Shown: positions 51,805 to 59,208 of the stretch, piece after piece
How the letters are laid out: the number at the start of each line of letters is the position of its first letter
Position numbering within the stretch: position 1 is the stretch's first letter
Assembly: GCA_019749805.1 (NCBI GenBank)
Contig: JAIEPH010000062.1
Location: 1 to 64,000, forward strand
Origin: Mycobacteriaceae bacterium
GTDB taxonomy: Bacteria > Actinomycetota > Actinomycetes > Mycobacteriales > Mycobacteriaceae
Direction: 5' to 3'
Length of the DNA: 64,000 bases
The notes under the pieces: generated by a model
Seen by the model: only the letters and a program-made list of their open reading frames with translations
Databases searched by the model: none
What the model was told of the DNA's origin: nothing
Position numbers and translations under genes: made by a program

Positions 51805-52649
51805 CGGCACCGACCGCGAACAAGCGGCAACGCAGGCCGGTGGTGCTGCTGCGCCCCGTGCCGGGTAACAGCGCCATCCATCGGCTGTGGGCCGGAACGA
51901 AACTGCTCATGGTGGCGGCCATCGGAATCCTGATGACCTTCTATCCGGGGTGGGTTCCGATCGGTGCGGTTGCCGTGCTGGTGCTCATCGCCGCGCGAAT
52001 CGCGCGGATACCCCGCGGCGTGCTGCCGTCCATTCCGGGCTGGCTCTGGATTCTGTTGTTCTTCGGCGGTCTCACAGCGACTTTCGCCGGTGGCAGTCCC
52101 GTGATCGACGTCGGTTCGGTCGAGGTCGGGCTCGGCGGGCTGTTCAACTTCCTGCGGATCACGGCGCTGTCGATCGTTCTGCTCGGGCTGGGCGCCATGG
52201 TGTCGTGGACGACCAACGTCGCCGAAATCGCCCCCGCCGTAGCCAAATTGGGCCGGCCGCTGAAGGCGCTGCGCATACCGGTCGATGAGTGGGCGGTGGC
52301 GCTGGCGTTGGCGTTGCGCGCATTTCCGATGCTGATCGACGAGTTCCGCGTTTTGTATGCGGCGCGCAGGCTGCGACCGAAAGAGCAAGCGGCCACCAGG
52401 CGAGGGCGCTTCCGTGCCGGGATGCTCGAGCTTGTCGACCTGCTCGCGGCGGCAGTCACCGTTGCACTGCGGCGGGCTGACGAGATGGGCGACGCGATCA
52501 CCGCCCGCGGCGGCGTCGGGCAGATCTCGGCATCGCCGTCGGGTCCGAAGGCGATCGACTGGTGGGCGTTGCTGATCGTCGGCCTGATGTGCGCGACGGC
52601 GCTCGCGCTGGAGTTGACGATTCTGGGCACCAGCGCCGTCACGAGGTGA
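51801..52649 (+). CDS. ecfT: ECF transporter transmembrane protein EcfT
   Basis: 282-residue membrane coupling protein. It transmits ATPase movement to the substrate-binding domain in energy-coupling-factor importers. About six helices (KLLMVAAIGILMTFYPGW, VLVLIAARIARIP, LWILLFFGGLTATFAGG) and cytoplasmic coupling motifs with ARG-like patterns (AARRLRP and ADEMGDAITARGG near the end) fit the family. GTG at 51801 overlaps the ATPase fusion gene by 4 bases. Same length as recalled for Rv2325c. Confidence 0.88.
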   Translation: MTAPTANKRQRRPVVLLRPVPGNSAIHRLWAGTKLLMVAAIGILMTFYPGWVPIGAVAVLVLIAARIARIPRGVLPSIPGWLWILLFFGGLTATFAGGSPVIDVGSVEVGLGGLFNFLRITALSIVLLGLGAMVSWTTNVAEIAPAVAKLGRPLKALRIPVDEWAVALALALRAFPMLIDEFRVLYAARRLRPKEQAATRRGRFRAGMLELVDLLAAAVTVALRRADEMGDAITARGGVGQISASPSGPKAIDWWALLIVGLMCATALALELTILGTSAVTR

Positions 52650-52674
52650 GACCGGCCGCTATTACGGTGGTGGC

Positions 52675-54192
52675 GTGACAGCGCAACGCCGAGTCGACCC
52701 CGACTTCCTCGAGCTGCCGCGCCATGAGCTGGCCGATGCGGCGCTATCTGCGGCGAAGGCCGCCGGAGCCAGTTACGCCGACCTGCGCATACACGCGATC
52801 ACGACGGACCACATCCAGCTGCGCGACGGTGAGCTGGAGGCGGCCGTGGTCAATCGCGAGATCGGGCTGGCGGTGCGGGTGATCGTCGACGGCACGTGGG
52901 GCTTCGCCTCGCACGCCGAGCTGCATCCCGGTACGGCCGCCGAGACCGCGCGCAGGGCCGTTCACGTCGCGGCGACGCTGAAGCCGTTGAACGCGGAACG
53001 CATCGAACTGGCACCCGAGCCGGTGTACTCGGATGTCAGCTGGGTCTCCGACTACCGAATCGACCCGTTCGCCGTCTCCGCGGCGGACAAGATCGCGGTG
53101 CTCGGCGAGTACTCCGGCCGGCTGATGGCCGCCGACGGTGTGGATCACGTGTCGGCAGGGCTCCATGCCATGAAGGAGCAGACCTTCTACGCCGATACGT
53201 TCGGCTCGTCGATCACTCAGCAGCGGGTGCGGCTGATGCCGACGCTGGACGCCGTCACGGTGGACGCGGCGGCCGGGTCGTTCGAGACGATGCGCACACT
53301 GGTGCCGCCGATGGCGCGGGGTTGGGAGGTCGTCGCGGGCGATGACGTGTGGAACTGGACCGACGAGCTGGCGCAGCTACCGTCCCTGCTGGCCGAAAAG
53401 GCCAAAGCGCCCAGCGTTTCGGCGGGGCCGACGGATCTGGTGATCGACCCGACCAATCTGTGGTTGACGATCCACGAGTCCATCGGGCACGCCACCGAAT
53501 ACGACCGCGCGATCGGCTATGAGTCCGCGTACGCCGGCACGTCCTTCGCCACCCCCGACAAGCTGGGCACCATGCGCTACGGGTCGACGGTGATGAATGT
53601 CACCGCCGATCGCACCGTCGAATACGGTTTGGCCAGTGTCGGTTACGACGACGACGGGGTGGCCGCGCAGAGCTGGGATCTGGTGCGCGACGGCATCTTC
53701 GTCGGCTATCAACTGGACCGGGTGTTCGCGCCCCGGCTCGGTGTCGCACGCTCGAACGGCTGCTCGTACGCCGACTCGCCGCATCACGTGCCGATTCAGC
53801 GGATGGCCAATGTGTCGCTGCAGCCCGGTACCGATGAGCTGAGCACCGACGATCTCATCGCCCGCGTGCAGGACGGCATCTACATCGTCGGCGACAAGTC
53901 GTGGTCGATCGACATGCAGCGCTACAACTTTCAGTTCACCGGACAGCGGTTCTTCCGGATTCGCGACGGCCGCCTCGACGGTCAGCTGCGCGACGTCGCG
54001 TACCAGGCGACCACGACTGACTTCTGGGGATCGATGGAAGCCGTCGGCGGTCCGTCGACGTGGCGACTCGGCGGCGCGTTCAACTGCGGCAAGGCCCAGC
54101 CCGGCCAGGTGGCGGCCGTCAGCCACGGCTGTCCGTCGGCGCTGTTCCGCGGGGTGAACGTGCTCAATACGCGCGACGAGTCGGGGCGGTAG
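52675..54192 (+). CDS. tldD: metalloprotease TldD
   Basis: 505-residue TldD, partner of TldE in a heterodimeric protease that degrades unfolded peptides and in other bacteria trims microcin and antitoxin substrates. The zinc motif HESIGHATEYD (HExxxH) lies near 265-275, with the further ligand region NGCSYADSPHHVPIQRMANV. GTG at 52675, 25 bases after ecfT; the next gene starts 3 bases after its stop. No RiPP precursor is visible nearby, so a housekeeping role is likely. Length equals that recalled for Rv2315c. Confidence 0.93.
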   Translation: MTAQRRVDPDFLELPRHELADAALSAAKAAGASYADLRIHAITTDHIQLRDGELEAAVVNREIGLAVRVIVDGTWGFASHAELHPGTAAETARRAVHVAATLKPLNAERIELAPEPVYSDVSWVSDYRIDPFAVSAADKIAVLGEYSGRLMAADGVDHVSAGLHAMKEQTFYADTFGSSITQQRVRLMPTLDAVTVDAAAGSFETMRTLVPPMARGWEVVAGDDVWNWTDELAQLPSLLAEKAKAPSVSAGPTDLVIDPTNLWLTIHESIGHATEYDRAIGYESAYAGTSFATPDKLGTMRYGSTVMNVTADRTVEYGLASVGYDDDGVAAQSWDLVRDGIFVGYQLDRVFAPRLGVARSNGCSYADSPHHVPIQRMANVSLQPGTDELSTDDLIARVQDGIYIVGDKSWSIDMQRYNFQFTGQRFFRIRDGRLDGQLRDVAYQATTTDFWGSMEAVGGPSTWRLGGAFNCGKAQPGQVAAVSHGCPSALFRGVNVLNTRDESGR

Positions 54193-54195
54193 TCG

Positions 54196-55572
54196 GTGAT
54201 CGGAGCACAGCAGGTGGTCGAGCGTGCGCTGGCCGAGGCCGACCGACTGGCCAGGGCCGACGAGACCATCGTCTTGGTGACCGACCGCGCGGACGCCTCA
54301 TTGCGGTGGGCGGGTAATTCGATGACCACCAACGGTGAATCGGTGAGCCGCAGCACCGCAGTGATATCGATCGTGCGCCAAGGAAAGACGGCGCGCGTTG
54401 GGTCGGTGCGATCCAGTGACGTGGACCCGTCGTCGATTTCCGGTCTGGTGGCGGCATCGCAGGAGGCTGCGCTCTCGGCGCTCGAGGCTCCAGATGCCGC
54501 GCCACCGTTGCCCGCCAGCGATGCATCCGATGATTGGGACGACCCGGTGGCGGGCACGAGCGTGGAGGCCTTCCTCGGCGTCGCGGGCAGCCTCGCGGCG
54601 CGGGGATTCAGTGGGGCGGATCAGTTGTACGGGTTCGCCCGGCACGACGTCGAGACGACGTTCTTGGCCACCTCGACCGGGTTGCGGCGGCGCCATACCC
54701 AGCCGACTGGCTCGGTGGAGATCAACGGCAAGCGTGACGACGCCAGCGCGTGGGTGGGTTTCAGCACACCCGACTTCGATGATGTGCCAACGGATTCGAT
54801 GCTCGAGCGGCTGTCCACGCGGCTGAGCTGGGCGCAACGCAGCGTCGAACTGCCGGCCGGGCGGTACGAGACGATCATGCCGCCGTCGGCGGTGGCGGAC
54901 ATGATGATCTACCTGTGGTGGACGATGGACGGCCGCGGCGCCGAGGAGGGCCGGACGGCACTGTCGGCTCCCGGTGGTGGGACGCGGGTGGGGGAGAAGC
55001 TCACCGACCTTCCGCTGACGCTGTACTCCGATCCATCCGCCGACGGGTTGGCGTGCACACCGTTCGTCACGGCGTCGGCGTCGTCGGAGCGCGCGTCGGT
55101 GTTCGACAACGGGATGGACATCGGACGGGTGGACTGGATCTGCGACGGCACGATCAGCACGCTGGCGTATCCGCGAGCGTCGGCCGCGGAGTTCGGCGCG
55201 CCGGTCGCAGTGCCCGCGGACAACCTGCTGATGACCGGTGGGACCGCCAGCCTGGCGGACATGATCGCGAGCACCGAGCGCGGCCTGCTGCTGACGACGC
55301 TGTGGTACATCCGCGAGGTCGACCCGGCGGTGCTGCTGCTGACGGGTCTGACCCGCGACGGCGTGTACCTCGTGGAAGACGGTGAGGTGACGGCCGCCGT
55401 CAACAATTTCCGGTTCAACGAGAGCCCGCTGGACCTGCTGCGGCGGGCCACCGAGGCCGGCGCCACGGACCGTACGCTGCCCAGGGAATGGGGCGACTGG
55501 GTGACGCGGGTGACGATGCCGTCGCTGCGGATCCCCGACTTCCACATGTCCTCGGTGAGCCAGGCGCAATAA
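54196..55572 (+). CDS. tldE: TldE/PmbA-family protease subunit
   Basis: 458-residue TldE/PmbA homologue, the non-zinc partner that shapes the TldD active site. It shows the shared fold (DETIVLVTDRADASLRWAGNSMTTNGES, GRYETIMPPSAVADMMIYL, VFDNGMDIGRVDWICDG) but lacks the HExxxH motif. GTG at 54196, 3 bases after tldD, so the two are translated in tandem. Length as recalled for Rv2314c. Confidence 0.92.
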   Translation: MIGAQQVVERALAEADRLARADETIVLVTDRADASLRWAGNSMTTNGESVSRSTAVISIVRQGKTARVGSVRSSDVDPSSISGLVAASQEAALSALEAPDAAPPLPASDASDDWDDPVAGTSVEAFLGVAGSLAARGFSGADQLYGFARHDVETTFLATSTGLRRRHTQPTGSVEINGKRDDASAWVGFSTPDFDDVPTDSMLERLSTRLSWAQRSVELPAGRYETIMPPSAVADMMIYLWWTMDGRGAEEGRTALSAPGGGTRVGEKLTDLPLTLYSDPSADGLACTPFVTASASSERASVFDNGMDIGRVDWICDGTISTLAYPRASAAEFGAPVAVPADNLLMTGGTASLADMIASTERGLLLTTLWYIREVDPAVLLLTGLTRDGVYLVEDGEVTAAVNNFRFNESPLDLLRRATEAGATDRTLPREWGDWVTRVTMPSLRIPDFHMSSVSQAQ

Positions 55573-55579
55573 TCCTTGG

Positions 55580-56425
55580 GTGAGCGACGAGAATCTGGCC
55601 GATCGGATCGGCGGTCTGGTGGCGATGTCGTCGGGGGACGGGCGTCTGGACACCCTGATGCGGCTGACGTGCGGCAGGGCATTGGGTTTGTATCCACTGC
55701 CGATGGAGGTCGATCTGGTCGATGGGGCGGCCGAGCACGAGCCGATGGTGTGCGCGTTCACCGAGCAGTTCGCCGTCGACGTGACGGGCATCGGTGACAA
55801 CCAGCGCAAGCAGCTGGCGGCGGCCCTGGGCGACAACGTGTTTCGAACCGTGGTGATGATCTTCGTCGCCGATTTCGTCCCGAGGGTGTGGGCGGCGTTC
55901 GAAGCGCTAGGGCTGCGCAGGCACGGCAACGGCGGCACCGTCGAGTGGGACCACGACTCCGATCCGACCGACGCCCTGCTCAACGGGTTCCTGCCCGCGG
56001 TGGCACGGCTGCGGGGGCTGGACCCGGTGACGACGGAGGTCGTGCGGCTGCGGGGTGCGACGCAGCACAACTGCCGACTGTGCAAGTCGCGCCGGGAGAC
56101 CAACGCGCTGGACGCCGGCGGATCCGAGGATTTGTACGGCGACATCGCGCAGTACGAGTCGTCGGAGAAGTTGACCGAGGCGCACAAGGCGGCGTTGCGG
56201 TTCGTCGACGCGATGATCTGGTCACCGTCACAGATCAGCCCCGACCTCGCCGCGGAGGTTCGCCGGCACTTCTCGAAGGATCAGGCGTTCGAGTTGACAC
56301 TGGACATCATGCGCAACGCCGCCAACAAGATCATGGTGTCGCTGGGGGTGGATGCCCCGCTCGTGACGGACGGCACCGAACTGTTCTCCGTCGATGCCGA
56401 CGGGCAGACGGTCTCGGCTCAGTAG
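55580..56425 (+). CDS. carboxymuconolactone decarboxylase-like (AhpD-like) protein
   Basis: 281-residue protein, Rv2313c-like. The C-terminal half carries VRLRGATQHNCRLCKSRRETNA, a CxxC in the AhpD/CMD arrangement, followed by helices KAALRFVDAMI. The CxxC pair suggests a thiol redox or peroxidase-linked role. The N-terminal half is longer than in simple AhpD proteins and of unknown function. GTG at 55580, 7 bases after tldE, so it may be the third gene of that operon. Confidence 0.78.
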   Translation: MSDENLADRIGGLVAMSSGDGRLDTLMRLTCGRALGLYPLPMEVDLVDGAAEHEPMVCAFTEQFAVDVTGIGDNQRKQLAAALGDNVFRTVVMIFVADFVPRVWAAFEALGLRRHGNGGTVEWDHDSDPTDALLNGFLPAVARLRGLDPVTTEVVRLRGATQHNCRLCKSRRETNALDAGGSEDLYGDIAQYESSEKLTEAHKAALRFVDAMIWSPSQISPDLAAEVRRHFSKDQAFELTLDIMRNAANKIMVSLGVDAPLVTDGTELFSVDADGQTVSAQ

Positions 56426-56576
56426 TCGTGGAAGACGACGTTGTCCTCGATCGCGTGCAGGACGTGCGGGCAGCCAGCTCCAGGGCCTCGTCGACGTGGT
56501 CGCGGGGCACCGGTCGGTCGCGCTGGAACATGCGAATCGAGCGGCGGTCGGTGACGGCCGTTTCGACGTCGCACAT
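56419..56576 (-). pseudogene. truncated nitroreductase remnant
   Basis: The ATG at 56576 has a perfect GGAGGAG ribosome site 5 bases upstream and encodes 36 residues typical of a nitroreductase N-terminus (AVTDRRSIRMFQRDRPVPR, then DHVDEALELAA). After about 56469 the similarity stops in the place where ordinary members have the FMN-binding Ser/Asn region. A frame shifted by one then reads a protein-like tail HAIEDNVVFHDY to a stop at 56419. This looks like an internal deletion joining two gene ends. The body is far too short for the usual 190-220 residues. Confidence 0.6.
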
Positions 56577-56645
56577 GGTGCTCCTCCTGCCGCGGCGGGG
56601 GCAGGTGGAGCGTATGCGACCATTGGTGCCGCGAAACTGTGAGCA

Positions 56646-56719
56646 GGGGCGGTAGCTCAGTTGGTTAGAGCCGCGGACTCATAATCCGTTGGTCGCGGGT
56701 TCGAGCCCCGCCCGCCCCA
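56646..56719 (+). tRNA. tRNA with CAT anticodon (tRNA-Met elongator, possibly Ile2)
   Basis: 74-base cloverleaf: acceptor GGGGCGG pairs with CCGCCCC, D arm GCTC/GAGC, anticodon arm GCGGA-CTCATAA-TCCGT with anticodon CAT, T arm GCGGG-TTCGAGC-CCCGC, discriminator A. CCA is not encoded. Features of the anticodon arm fit elongator tRNA-Met, but a lysidine-modified tRNA-Ile cannot be excluded by eye. The initiator type is excluded because the anticodon stem lacks the three G-C pairs. A partial copy lies about 2.08 kb downstream. Confidence 0.93.
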
Positions 56720-56901
56720 CAGCGAATTTTGTGCGATGTCGGTTGAACCTTGACGCTCGCTTGATGAGGGAGTTGAGCGTGGCCGAGCAGAGGTATCAGG
56801 CCGTGTGGGCGGTGATCGGCGTCCATCACTGACCAAAGTCGTGCTCACCTGACGGTCCGGGCGCACAATGGAGGTGTACGTCTGAAACCTGGGGAGCCGC
56901 G

Positions 56902-57369
56902 ATGAGCGAGCAACTGTACGACTATTTCGGTGCGATCTTCCAGCGGTACTTCAGACCCGCCCTCGATGCGTATCCGCGAACGGGTGGAGCACTCGTCGAA
57001 AGCTTGTTCACGCTGACTGATGACGTCCCGGATCGATTGGCACAGAGCCGGCGTGTCGCAATCGCATGGGGCACAGCAGAGAGCCCGGACGCCAGGTTTA
57101 CCTCGGAACTCTTCGTGATCACCCAACACGGGTTGATGTATGCCGCCGGGTTCAACGAGTCGCGCCGGGCGCTGTATTACTTGGCCACGCCGCCCGCATT
57201 GTTCGATCCGTTCGTCGATCAGGTTGACACCGCCGAACTGCCGGAGGGCGCGATAGTCGCGGTGGACAGTCGGTTCGGCCGCGATCTCGCATCAGCGCAT
57301 CCCATGGACGCCGCGCTTCGCCGGATACTCGATGACCACCTGGCGCTCCGGGTGGATCTGCCCGCGTAG
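56902..57369 (+). CDS. hypothetical protein
   Basis: 155-residue soluble protein with no recognised family. Alternating strands and helices (VAIAWGTAESPDARFTSELFVI, HGLMYAAGFNESRRALYYLA) suggest a small globular domain. The ATG at 56902 follows GGGGAG with suitable spacing. It is the first gene in the tRNA-bounded stretch; a strong hairpin follows its stop. Codon use is slightly less GC-biased at third positions than in the housekeeping genes. The 182 bases between tRNA and this gene hold nothing recognisable. Confidence 0.7.
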   Translation: MSEQLYDYFGAIFQRYFRPALDAYPRTGGALVESLFTLTDDVPDRLAQSRRVAIAWGTAESPDARFTSELFVITQHGLMYAAGFNESRRALYYLATPPALFDPFVDQVDTAELPEGAIVAVDSRFGRDLASAHPMDAALRRILDDHLALRVDLPA

Positions 57370-57411
57370 CTATTTCTTCGCGGCGGCCGGTTGTGTCCGG
57401 TGGCGTTTTGG

Positions 57412-57446
57412 TCCGCTGGGCACCTTGCCGCACCCTGCCCAGCGGA
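57412..57446. terminator. long hairpin after the 155-residue gene
   Basis: TCCGCTGGGCA (57412-57422) and TGCCCAGCGGA (57436-57446) form a perfect 11-bp inverted repeat with a 13-base loop. No T-run follows. It probably ends the upstream transcript in a hairpin-only manner, or belongs to the structured leader of the next gene. Confidence 0.5.
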
Positions 57447-57460
57447 GGACGATGTAACCC

Positions 57461-57486
57461 GACGGCAGCGCCGTCGTGACGCTGCC
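57461..57486 (+). promoter_or_regulatory. two mutually exclusive leader hairpins
   Basis: GACGGC (57461-57466) can pair with GCCGTC (57470-57475), or GGCAGCG (57464-57470) can pair with CGCTGCC (57480-57486). The two stems share bases and cannot form together. They lie 24-49 bases before the start codon of the next gene, just upstream of its AGGAGG ribosome site, an arrangement that could act as a translational or transcriptional switch. Confidence 0.35.
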
Positions 57487-57509
57487 CCGTCATCACGAGG
57501 AGGCAGATT

Positions 57510-58130
57510 ATGTACGCGAGAACGACCACCCTTCGATCAAACAGAGATTCCATCGACGCGGGTATCGCCAATGTCCGCGACCATGCGATGTCCGAGCTGC
57601 AGGGCATCGACGGCTATGTCGGTCTTTCGTTGTTGGTCGACCGGACATCGGGGCGCTGCATCGCCACCACCGCCTGGGAGACCGAGGAGGCGATGCGCGC
57701 CAGCGACGACGCGGCACGGGAGATTCGTCAACGCGCCGCGGAGGCGTTCGGCGGCGAACCGGACGTCGCCGAATGGGAGATCGCGGTCCTACACCGTGAT
57801 CATCAGTCCCGTGAGGGCGCCTGCGTCCGCGCCACCTGGGTCAAGGTGGAGCCCGACCAGATCGAGCGGGGCATCGACATCTTCAAGATGGGTGTGCTGC
57901 CCGCACTGGACGAACACGAAGGGCTCTGCAGCGCAAGCCTGTTGGTCGACCGTGCGACGGGGCGCGGAGTGTCTTCGGTGGCCTACGACAGCTCCGAAGC
58001 ACTACAGCACAACATGGGCAAGATCGAGGAACTGAGGTCCGCGAGCGCCCGGGAAGCCTCCGCAGAGATCCTCGACGAGTGCAACTTCGAGTTGGCGATC
58101 GCCCACCTGCACGTTCCCGAGATGGCCTGA
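57510..58130 (+). CDS. tandem dimeric alpha/beta-barrel (ABM-like) protein
   Basis: 206-residue protein made of two similar halves. Half one (about 1-100) has SELQGIDGYVGLSLLVDRTSGRCIATTAWETEEAM in parts (GYVGLSLLVDRTSGRC), and half two (about 105-205) repeats the pattern as EGLCSASLLVDRATGRG. This is the antibiotic-biosynthesis-monooxygenase-like ferredoxin fold, duplicated to make a pseudo-dimer. No catalytic residues can be assigned; such domains are monooxygenases, heme-degrading enzymes or binding proteins. The ATG at 57510 has a perfect AGGAGG 6 bases upstream, preceded by leader hairpins. Confidence 0.75.
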   Translation: MYARTTTLRSNRDSIDAGIANVRDHAMSELQGIDGYVGLSLLVDRTSGRCIATTAWETEEAMRASDDAAREIRQRAAEAFGGEPDVAEWEIAVLHRDHQSREGACVRATWVKVEPDQIERGIDIFKMGVLPALDEHEGLCSASLLVDRATGRGVSSVAYDSSEALQHNMGKIEELRSASAREASAEILDECNFELAIAHLHVPEMA

Positions 58131-58193
58131 CGACCGACTGCCGCCTATCAGCGTTGCGAGGTCCGACAGCGATCCGAACGTTCTCCGGCTCAT

Positions 58194-58207
58194 TGGGCCT
58201 GAGCCCA
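58194..58207. terminator. short hairpin between convergent genes
   Basis: TGGGC (58194-58198), loop CTGA, GCCCA (58203-58207) lies between the ends of the tandem-barrel gene and the convergent 71-residue gene. The stem is short and only weakly T-rich bases follow, so its role as a bidirectional terminator is tentative. Confidence 0.25.
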
Positions 58208-58277
58208 TGATTCGATTCTGCTACCGGAATTGAATGGCTAACGACGGCTCTGGGCGCGACAGTCGACCGGTCGTGCG

Positions 58278-58493
58278 TCAGGCGGCAATCACCTGTGGCG
58301 CGGGCAGGTAGGACGCCGACCAGGCGGTGAAGTCGCCTCTGCACTCGCGGGGAGCGCCGATCCGCACGTTGGCAACGGCTTCTCCGGCCCGGCGGGCAAG
58401 GATGTGAATCTCGGCGGTGATGAAATTGTTGATGTGCACGGGATGCATGTGGACCGGTACCGCGACCTCGACGGCCTTCCAGTGACCATTCAT
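58278..58493 (-). CDS. small hypothetical protein
   Basis: 71-residue protein, possibly cytoplasmic, with EVAVPVHMHPVHINNFITAEIHILARRAGE and one cysteine (PRECRGDF). The ATG at 58493 has AGAGGA 8 bases upstream, which supports real translation. No family recognised. It converges with the tandem-barrel gene and lies inside the tRNA-bounded stretch. Confidence 0.55.
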   Translation of the reverse strand: MNGHWKAVEVAVPVHMHPVHINNFITAEIHILARRAGEAVANVRIGAPRECRGDFTAWSASYLPAPQVIAA

Positions 58494-59208
58494 GACGATG
58501 TCCTCTCGCCTCGGTGAGCGGCGATCGGATTACCGTGACGACGCTGCTCGTGCTTTTCGGCGGCTCTGCAATGCGGGAACCGTTAAGAGCAGTGTTGGTC
58601 GCTGATCTTGGAGGTTTCTAAAGCGCCGAAAACGTCGACTAACTAGTACGCCGCGATGAATCGGGCCTAGGCCGCCCTTCCAGTGTTGGATGCGGCTGGA
58701 CACGACGATCTTGCGGTAGATCGTCCGAATGTAGGCCTTGGGTCAGAGCCGCGGGCTCATAATCCATTGGTCGCGGGTTCGAGCCTGGGCAGTGAACTGA
58801 GTGCAGGTCCTGCGCGGCCGGCAAGTCGCACGCGGTTACTCGACGCTCGAAGTGTCCGACCGCGCTCTTGTCGATGCGCGCCCGATCCGAATCCGAGTGC
58901 TGCGTCTGTGCACACAGCGTTTCGACGGCGGCCAGCCTGGTGCTGGCTGCTTAACACCACAGTTGCACCAGCGGCCGTCTAACAGGGGATAGCGGACCGA
59001 CTCGAAGTCCATTGGACGCAACCTGTCCCATCCCGTGCTGCCTTCAAGGCTAGCGTTTAGTAGGCGAAAACCACAGGGTGGTGAAGCCCCGTTTTCACAG
59101 GATTTCGGCAAGGTCTGAAGGTCAGTCAAGCTGCGAACTTCGGTTGAGCGACCAGGCGTGGGCGGTTACCGCCGGGACGGCTCGTCGTGATCCAAACCCG
59201 CCCGGCGT
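58494..59208. other. 715-base gene-poor stretch with decayed sequence
   Basis: No convincing gene was found between the 71-residue gene and the DUF1214 gene. The region is somewhat richer in A and T around 58580-58650 and contains the partial tRNA copy at 58741-58785. Open frames here lack ribosome sites and protein-like sequence. It reads like the eroded end of an inserted segment. Confidence 0.5.
58741..58785 (+). repeat. partial decayed copy of the CAT-anticodon tRNA
   Basis: These 45 bases match 56663-56707 of the tRNA at 42 positions, from the end of the D loop through the anticodon arm to the T loop, in the same orientation. The differences are T to C, A to G and G to A at 58744, 58755 and 58766. 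The 5' acceptor, most of the D arm and the 3' acceptor are absent, so it cannot be a working tRNA. It may be an attachment-site duplicate of an old integration or a decayed tandem tRNA. Confidence 0.8.

Noticed and set aside
52675..55572. RiPP or microcin cluster around tldD-tldE
   Set aside because: No precursor peptide or modification genes nearby; the pair is widely conserved in mycobacteria as housekeeping genes.
54298..56187. 629-codon open frame antisense to tldE and the CMD-like gene
   Set aside because: Spans two genes with strong family motifs on the other strand; sequence is low-information.
56657..56866. Antisense frame across the CAT-anticodon tRNA
   Set aside because: Same artefact of a tRNA read on the wrong strand.
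58639..58824. Antisense frame across the tRNA remnant containing GSNPRPMDYEPAALT
   Set aside because: This is the usual translation of an antisense tRNA T and anticodon arm, not a protein.
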